Shown here piece by piece: positions 48,708-64,000 of a stretch of DNA of 64,000 bases. This stretch comes from Engraulis encrasicolus. Lineage: Eukaryota; Chordata; Actinopteri; Clupeiformes; Engraulidae. The stretch covers positions 25,967,002 through 26,031,001 of the forward strand of contig NC_085872.1 in NCBI RefSeq assembly GCF_034702125.1, in the 5' to 3' direction. Position numbers and translations under genes: made by a program. The notes beneath the pieces were generated by a model that was given only the letters and a program-made list of their open reading frames with translations, was not told the origin of the DNA and ran no database searches. How positions within the stretch are numbered: the stretch's first letter is position 1; each line of letters begins with the position of its first letter.

Positions 48708-50879
48708 AAACATATTTGAAAACATAACATTTTCTCTGTCCTTTATATTTTGGTGTTGGTGTGAAATTTGATACCCATACAAGCCATCTCAAATAGAAGT
48801 CAGAAATGTAATTTCTATTGTACAGATTCCAGGTGGTTATAGGTGGGATAGTGCTGCTTTATCGAACAGCAGGAATGGCATTTGTTAATCTACGTTTGCG
48901 TAGGCCTATTGTGTGTATGTGATTTTTGTCAATGTCTTAAACTGTATGTGTGTTTAGTTTAACTGCACATTGGACATAAATGCAATTTCAAACTTCTGTG
49001 CTAACCCTGTTACATAGATTTTTGACATTTAACTACACTTGACCTGACTAATGGACAGGTCTGTGTATTCAGCAGCCCTCATGATGTTAGGAAGCGGTGC
49101 AAAAATGAACTGTTGGCTTAATATTGTAGAATTTTTAAAAAATGTATCCTGCAGTAATAGGCATTAGACAATATCATTACAATTTATCAGTCACTTTCTT
49201 CTTTGTGGATACAAGTGTCTTCCGTGACCCTCGACGTTCTTGTGTTGGCCTTTCGTGCTGCTGTAGGGTAGAGCACCAGATGGTTTGGGAGCACGTGCAG
49301 TTTGCCCTCCGCTGCATTACAAGCTTAAAGCTCCTGTTGTTCAGCCGCTCAGTGTCTCACACCTTCACAGTAAATCTCTTAACATGCCAAGCGCTAATGT
49401 GTTTTTAATACCTTCAAGTGGAATTAGGTGGACATGGAGTAAAATGTGATTGAGCTTTGAACAGGGGCCCAAAGCACAGCATAGTTAGGCCTATAGTGTT
49501 TCTGCTTACTGGCAGAACAAAACAGAATATTTCTCGATCTCCCACTTCCAGGGGTGTCGTACAGGGGAGTAAAGTGTGACTGAGTCACCAGGGCCCCATG
49601 TGTAAAGGGGGCCCACACAGTGTCTGATTTAGGTACTGTAGTGTAGATATATGGCTGGCGGAGGTCCATTGCAGCTGATTGTCCGTAGGGCCCACAATTT
49701 GTTACTACGGTACGCCCCTGATCACTTCATAAATGGTTTTGGCTTCAGAGTGTTGGTAGACAGACGTTTGACTGATGGACTGTGGTGTGATCCATGACAT
49801 GAATGACACACAAAAATAGCCTATCTATACAAAAATTATGTAACCCCGCTGCTAAATCCTGTATTTATAAATCCTGCATTTAGCTATGAGCCATTCTATT
49901 TAACCACAGTAAAAAATATTTTGCAACCACAGCAACTGTCACCTAAGGCAAGAAAGAAAGAAACAATTATCCTACACAGAATGGAAATAAAAAAAATGTT
50001 CATCTCCATGAGTAAATCAAAACATGTTGCAGCTATTACCAGTATAACAAATTTGAAAAGGACTAGGCACATAAACAGCATAAGCCTGTGCCAATAGGTA
50101 AACAATTGCACATTTTGTTTAGGGAAAAAAAAATCCCAAATGATATACCTAAACCGAGTCTTAGATGCTGCATACACCTGGGCTTTAAGGTCAACCCAAT
50201 GTCAACTTCATTCAATAAATCTTTTTTTTTTTTTTTTTTTTTAAAAAGCTGTCTTTGTGAAAAACTGTTGCTTTATGGATTACCAGTCACCTGCTCCAAC
50301 AAGACCACGGGGAGCGAGTCTGGGCAGGAGCAAGAACACAGAGGCCCTAGAGAGGAGGCAGAGGATCGCGTCCCCAGGGAGGGAGGAAAGTGAATTAGTC
50401 TGTACTCTTGCACTGAAAAGGATGGCCTTTGGAGGGAAAGGAGAGCAGGTGCTGTGCAAAGGCAGACACACATTACACAGTGTGAGCTAACCAAGTGGCA
50501 CTCCCCCTGCTGGAGAGACAGCAGCATACCCTGAACCAAGCTTTGGACTATTTCCATTCTCGGTTCACATAATGGAAGCATATGGTGTTCCACACCCCTC
50601 ATGGTTACATAAAATGTGAATTCTCTCACCACCACACCCTGCTCACGGCTACCTTTTAGTACTTGGATATCAAGAAAGAAACATTCCAGAAATGTGGTTC
50701 TTGTTATGCTCTTTAATACTTATAGGGGATGATACAATGAGTTGCAGTGCCCTCTAGAGTCTAGACTGCGATACTTCAGCATATGGTTCAGTCTGTGGCG
50801 ATGGCAATATTTAAATGTGGCAGCTCATAATCAGATGCCCAGCCACAGCAAGCGCATTATTATTATAATTACCTCCACC

Positions 50880-51225
50880 AAGGAGGTTTTTTTTGGTCAC
50901 GTTGGTTTGTCTGTCTGTTTGTTTGTCAGCAGGATAACTCAAACACTTACGAACGGATTTGGATGAAACTTAGTGTAGCTGTTGGAAATGACCAAAGGAA
51001 TAAGTGATTCAATTTTGGTGATGCGGAACCAGGATTAAATTTGTTTTTTTTTAAAGTGTCAACAAATCTAAACGCCCCTAGTGACCACAAATTGAATTGC
51101 GGTACAGGGCGAGTTGGCATTCCAGTTTGTAACTCCACAAAAAGAAGGCAAAGATGGGGTGTAACAGTCAAATGTTCAAATAGCTTCCTTGGCGGATGTC
51201 TGCAGTCTGAGTGCATTTCTAGTTA
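50880..51225. repeat. Teleost 'CCAAGGAGG' interspersed repeat
   Basis: Begins cctccaccaaggaggtttt with gtttgtctgtctgtttgtttgtcagcaggat and gatttggatgaaact, and ends cttccttggcggatgtctgc. The ends are inverted (accaaggagg / ccttggcgga). A detached end piece (cttccttggcggaggt) occurs at 14523. I recognise the consensus as widespread in fish. Confidence 0.75.
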
Positions 51226-51368
51226 TTAATTATATAGTTCATGTGTTTGAGTCTCATTTCCAGTCGATTTTTGTCATGTCTGTCAAGTTCTGTCATGTCT
51301 TACAGAATTACATGTTTTAGTAAAGTGCCAGCTCAACTTCAGTAACTTAAACAAGAAAACTGTAGGCC

Positions 51369-51700
51369 AAGGATGTCAAACTCAGGCCAGGGGGCCATGT
51401 TTGGCCTGTGAGAACATTTCAAATGTGCATTACATTTGGCCCACATACACAATATAGAAAATATGACTTAAATGCAAAACTTAGGGCATCACAAGAATTA
51501 TGCATTGGTCCAGGTTAGTGTAACAGCACATACAAGTATATGGAATGGGAATGTGTTATTTGCCTAGCTCAAAGTGTGAAGTGTGTGTACGTTATGGACA
51601 CTTTTTAAAGTGCATTTTTGAATAAATATTGAATTCAGCCCGCGACTTCACAGATTTTGATTTTCGCCCGCTGTGAATAGGAGTTTGACAACCTTACCTT
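51369..51700. mobile_element. hAT-like MITE, old copy
   Basis: Ends aaggatgtcaaactcaggcc and ggagtttgacaacctt resemble the GGGGTGTCAAAC ends of the 585-1290 element. The interior differs. Confidence 0.6.
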
Positions 51701-51968
51701 AGGCCAAACCCCCTGATACACTTTAGTTTTGAAACCATGCTATAACTCGCATCAACAAAAATGATAACTCAATCAACAGGATTTAGTCACAAGATAATCT
51801 TTAATTATACTGGAATCAAAGCAGCCCCGTCAGAGTGATAACACATTCAGACACCACAGTACAGTTGAGCAAACTTCCAAAACTGCAAAAACAGTTACAT
51901 CTTTAATTATCTATTCTACTGAAGAGATAAAACCTTGTAAGAGAATACAAGCATATTAAGATGTTTTT

Positions 51969-51974
51969 TTTATT
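51969..51974 (-). terminator. ndufs7: Candidate ndufs7 polyadenylation signal
   Basis: AATAAA on the minus strand ~100 bp past the ndufs7 stop codon, a typical spacing for this short mRNA. Confidence 0.55.
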
Positions 51975-52071
51975 GAACTGATGATACTGGTGGATAACAG
52001 TAAATAGTCCAACTGGTATGATCTATTACCGAAGCACAGGTAGAGGGTAAATAAATTATTCGCGCTGGCTC

Positions 52072-60955
<8,884 letters not shown>

Positions 60956-61429
60956 GTTTTCTGAATGTCCTCCTTCGTAACATCCGGTTCCTTATTATGA
61001 AAACAGACGGCATCGCGAACTAGCCCAAGCCTCGTTGACATGCGTCAATGAGAGCCGATTATGCGGCTGGACTGGACTGAGGCGTTTATAATTATCACTT
61101 TATTATTTTTTCAAGTTGATATTGCATGTCACCAAACTAAGTAATGCAGGTCTACCCTTACTGTAAATTATCGGGTCAGATGCTCTAAATGCAAATGGAA
61201 ATTACAGTCTATTGATATCTAAACGCATGATGAAAGTTTGATAGCAGAACCTTTTCCACGCTGTTGATTGGTTGTTTGTTTCTGATCAATCTGTCCATCA
61301 TCTAGTAGCCTAATGCACTCTTAACATGTGCAGTCTGCATGTGACACATTATTATGAGGGCCCGTGTCCCACATGCAGCATTGGGAAAGACACTGGGCCC
61401 TCCCTCGTTATAATAGTAGAGCGGCTACA

Positions 61430-62060
61430 AGGCCAATTTGGCTTGAATCGTGCAAATTATGATACAAGCATGAAACTTGGCAGGTATGTGCTTAAGACCA
61501 ATACAATCAAATCTACCTGATTTCCCACTTGAAATGGTGGTCATTTTCCAAGATGGCCGCCAAAAAAGCCCCCAGAAATTGATTTATTGCATAGAATTGA
61601 CCTAGAAAATTATGATACAAACATGAAATTCAACATTTATGTGCTTAAGACCAATACGATCAAATCTACCTGATTAGCCACTTGAAATGGTGGCCCTTTT
61701 CCAAGATGGCCGCCAAAATGACCCCAGAAATAGGCCTAGATTTATTGCATAGAATTGACCTAGCAAATTAGGCCTATGATAAAAGCATGAAATTCAACAT
61801 GTTTGCCCTTAAGACCAGTGCAATCAAATTTACCCAATTGGTCACTTGAAATGGCGGCCATTTTCTAAGAAGGCTGCCAAAAAAGACCCTAGACAATGAT
61901 TTATTGCACAGAATTATCCAAGCAATTTATGATGGACACATGAAATTCGGCATGAATGTGATTAAGACCAATAGGCCTACAATCAAATATACTTGATTTA
62001 CTACTTACAATGGGATGACGATGTGTCCAAAAAGACCCTAGAAATTTGCTAATTGCAAAT
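61430..62060. repeat. Tandem array of ~150-bp units, about four copies
   Basis: Each unit carries tgatacaaacatgaaattc, cttaagaccaatacgatcaaa, cacttgaaatggtggc and ccaagatggccgccaaaa, then tttattgcatagaattgacc. Units are diverged; the last is the most decayed. It lies ~500 bp upstream of the ndufs7 start. Confidence 0.88.
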
Positions 62061-62399
62061 TTGGTGGAAATAATTGTTCACTATCCTCAAATATGTTTCC
62101 ATAGATGATGAAGTGATACAGATATTAAAATGTTCAGCAATGACACATAAGCCAGTTCTTAACTTAATGTCAATGGACCCCAAGGTTATGACATGCTAAT
62201 AATACGATGACAGTGTGGTAATAATATGCTAATAACAGCAATTCATGGTTCTCTCGATATTGCTGTTAAACAGAAGGTGCGTGAGCACCAGAAACAAGCT
62301 TTGTCATGAATTTGCGTTATTCGCTCTGAACTTGACATTAAACATGTTTAATTTAGCTAATCACATAACTGCTCTGGCTTGTCAGCCTGGGACATTCGA

Positions 62400-63660
62400 A
62401 GATATGAACATCCTCCCCTGGCTGCCCTCTCCAGCCACTGTGCTGTCCCCTTTGCGCACCCGACCTCCGCTAATGGTGGTTGACGTTCGGGCACTAGTTC
62501 TGTGGAACACAAGACAAGGCCACCTGAATCCTCGCCTCTCCTAATAGGACGCATTACCAGTGTCTCCCTTGGGTCGGTCACCCCTTACTGTGCATGTCTC
62601 ATGTGCTCAGCAGGAGCGCGAGTGTCAGTTGTGCTGCCTGGAGCGCTGTCAATGGGTAGGGCGCCCGTGGTTAGCTAGATCATACTTCTCCAATGAAGTA
62701 TCTCAGGCCCCTGCTCGACCAGGCTGCCTGATCGAGGGGAAGTGCACCTTTGATGTCCCCCTGGGAAACAGAGCGTGTGCCCTCAAACAGGTGTCTATCG
62801 GGACTTTCTTGGCCGGTTCGCTGTGGTGGTGGTTGCTACTCGGTTCTCCGTCCGCAACTTGGACCTGCGGCACTGCTGGAGAAAGACTTGGTCTTTTCTG
62901 CCAGCAAGATCACATGGCAGCTCAAGCTTGCCTGGCGGTCTTGGGCATGGTGCCTCTCAGTTGCACATGCAGGTGTGTACTGAACATGCTGGATATTCCC
63001 CCTTGTGCCAAGGCCTGGTTTTCCATTGGGGAATACCTCTTGATATTTGGGGCCTCGCTATACCTCTGTGGGCTCCACTTGCACATCGGTTACACTCAGA
63101 CGGGTCGTTTCCGTGCCCTGGGTTCCCTCCACTGTGTGCTTTCAGTGGTATTGGATGTCTGGACGCTGCCTTTGTGCGCCCCGTGCTTAACGCCTCTTCC
63201 CCCTTCGGGTTCGGAACGAAGACTGCGCCTCTTTCTTGTTCCCCTGCTAGCGTTGCCGGGATCTGCCCTCTAAACACTTTATTGATACCGGTAGGCCGAG
63301 TCTGGGCGGTGTGCCTGCTCTAATGATGGTGTCAAGTGCCTGCCTAACCCCTAGGTTGGTACTGGTATCAACTTTCCCCATGGTTGGTGTCTGTCTGGAG
63401 GGATTAGGGGCTTGCCTCCCCTGCTCTTCCAAGTGCACCCTTCGGGTGCAGCTCTTGCCCCTGGGCCCTTGGGCGGCTGTTGGGCGAGCCGTGTCGCTTA
63501 TCGCTGTTGATGGATGCTGCCTCTCCACCTTCAACAGCTCTGGGCATCGGCAGGAAGGGTCTGTGCTGCGGCCAGGCTTTTGCTTGCACATTCTAGGTAA
63601 CTGGCAACGCAATCAGGAGTTTTTCAATACCCATAGTAAGATGTTGAGTGATTCAACCGA
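62400..63660. other. GC-rich segment, not identified
   Basis: Markedly richer in G+C than the flanks. The longest open frames are 237 codons (62560-63273) and 182 codons (62775-63323) on the plus strand, in different frames. No domain is recognised: many Leu/Cys/Trp and no start context or splice logic. It ends against the inverted-repeat element at 63669, so a decayed transposon interior is plausible. Confidence 0.4.
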
Positions 63661-63668
63661 AAGAGAAC

Positions 63669-63961
63669 TATAGGTCACCGAGGGCAACCCTGGTTCTCTG
63701 AGGGAGATGAACGAGACATCTCACCAGATTGCCACACTCACCCCCAAGCTCAAAGGTTAGTTGTCTCAGATTGAAGATCAGAGCCCGGCACACCTGGGCT
63801 TTGTCCCCGAGGGGGCGGGATCCCCATCTGCCCAGCTCATTGGTCTGACTGCATGATTGAAAGCAAGTTTTGGCAAATGGCCACGCAAAGGGCGTTACCC
63901 ATAGTGAGATGTCTCGTTCATATCCCTCAGAGAACCAGGGTTACCCTTGGTAACCTATAGT
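63669..63961. mobile_element. Inverted-repeat element, ~290 bp
   Basis: Left end ctataggtcaccgagggcaa and right end ttacccttggtaacctatag. Inverted similarity continues ~60 bp (ccctggttctctgaggga, gaacgagacatctcac). A degraded piece of the same end lies just to the left (cccatagtaagatgttgag, 63632). Confidence 0.82.
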
Positions 63962-64000
63962 TATGTGCCTTTCTGCTTGATTATGTTTCCTTCTACGATG

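Larger units (their letters stand above)
48780..51965. other. Intergenic between convergent angptl4 and ndufs7
   Basis: No coding exon is recognised. It contains a poly-T tract (50221-50242) and two repeats (50880-51225, 51369-51700). Confidence 0.55.

Noticed and set aside
61430..62060. CRISPR-like regular repeats
   Set aside because: Units are ~150 bp, contiguous without unique spacers, in a vertebrate genome: an ordinary minisatellite.

Overview
The window looks like teleost fish genomic DNA. It is AT-rich and intron-bearing, with four recognisable vertebrate protein genes separated by long non-coding stretches. Those stretches carry (TG)n and (GA)n microsatellites, tRNA-derived SINEs, Tc1-like and LINE relics, and many short inverted-repeat transposons (MITEs). 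Heavy use of the octamer TAGGCCTA and the repeat spectrum made me think of a clupeiform-like fish, but I cannot fix the species from sequence alone. No bacterial, viral, CRISPR or rRNA feature is visible.

Layout: (1) about 4.95-5.96 kb, minus strand: a two-exon relaxin/insulin-family peptide gene with B chain, C peptide and A chain complete. (2) 11.8-17.7 kb, minus strand: kcnv2, the silent Kv8.2 potassium-channel subunit, in two coding exons totalling 545 residues. (3) 18-41.6 kb: a long gene-free interval filled with microsatellites, nested MITEs, a LINE reverse-transcriptase relic, a 267-bp palindrome, a Tc1-like relic and a GC-rich 380-bp tandem duplication. (4) 41.8-47.4 kb, plus strand: angptl4 in seven coding exons (461 residues) behind a TATA box. 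(5) 52.1-61.0 kb, minus strand: ndufs7, the complex I subunit PSST, in eight coding exons (211 residues) starting with a 13-nt coding exon. (6) 61.4-64 kb: a ~150-bp tandem repeat, a GC-rich unrecognised segment and an inverted-repeat element at the window edge.

The four genes are not functionally an operon or cluster: a peptide hormone, a photoreceptor-type K+ channel modifier, a lipoprotein-lipase inhibitor and a respiratory-chain subunit. Their human counterparts lie on 9p24 (KCNV2, RLN genes) and 19p13 (ANGPTL4, NDUFS7, INSL3, RLN3), which belong to one ancient paralogon, so the neighbourhood is a mixed teleost version of that block.

I did not find a convincing new biological system. The most useful observations are: two same-orientation SINEs bracketing the pore/S6 exon of kcnv2; a DR1 (PPAR-type) element in angptl4 intron 3; a relaxin-family B chain lacking the usual tryptophan; absence of the canonical furin site in Angptl4; several cleanly delimited MITE families with target-site duplications; and 15 or more copies of TAGGCCTA. 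Exon boundaries were worked out by hand from splice signals and reading-frame continuity.
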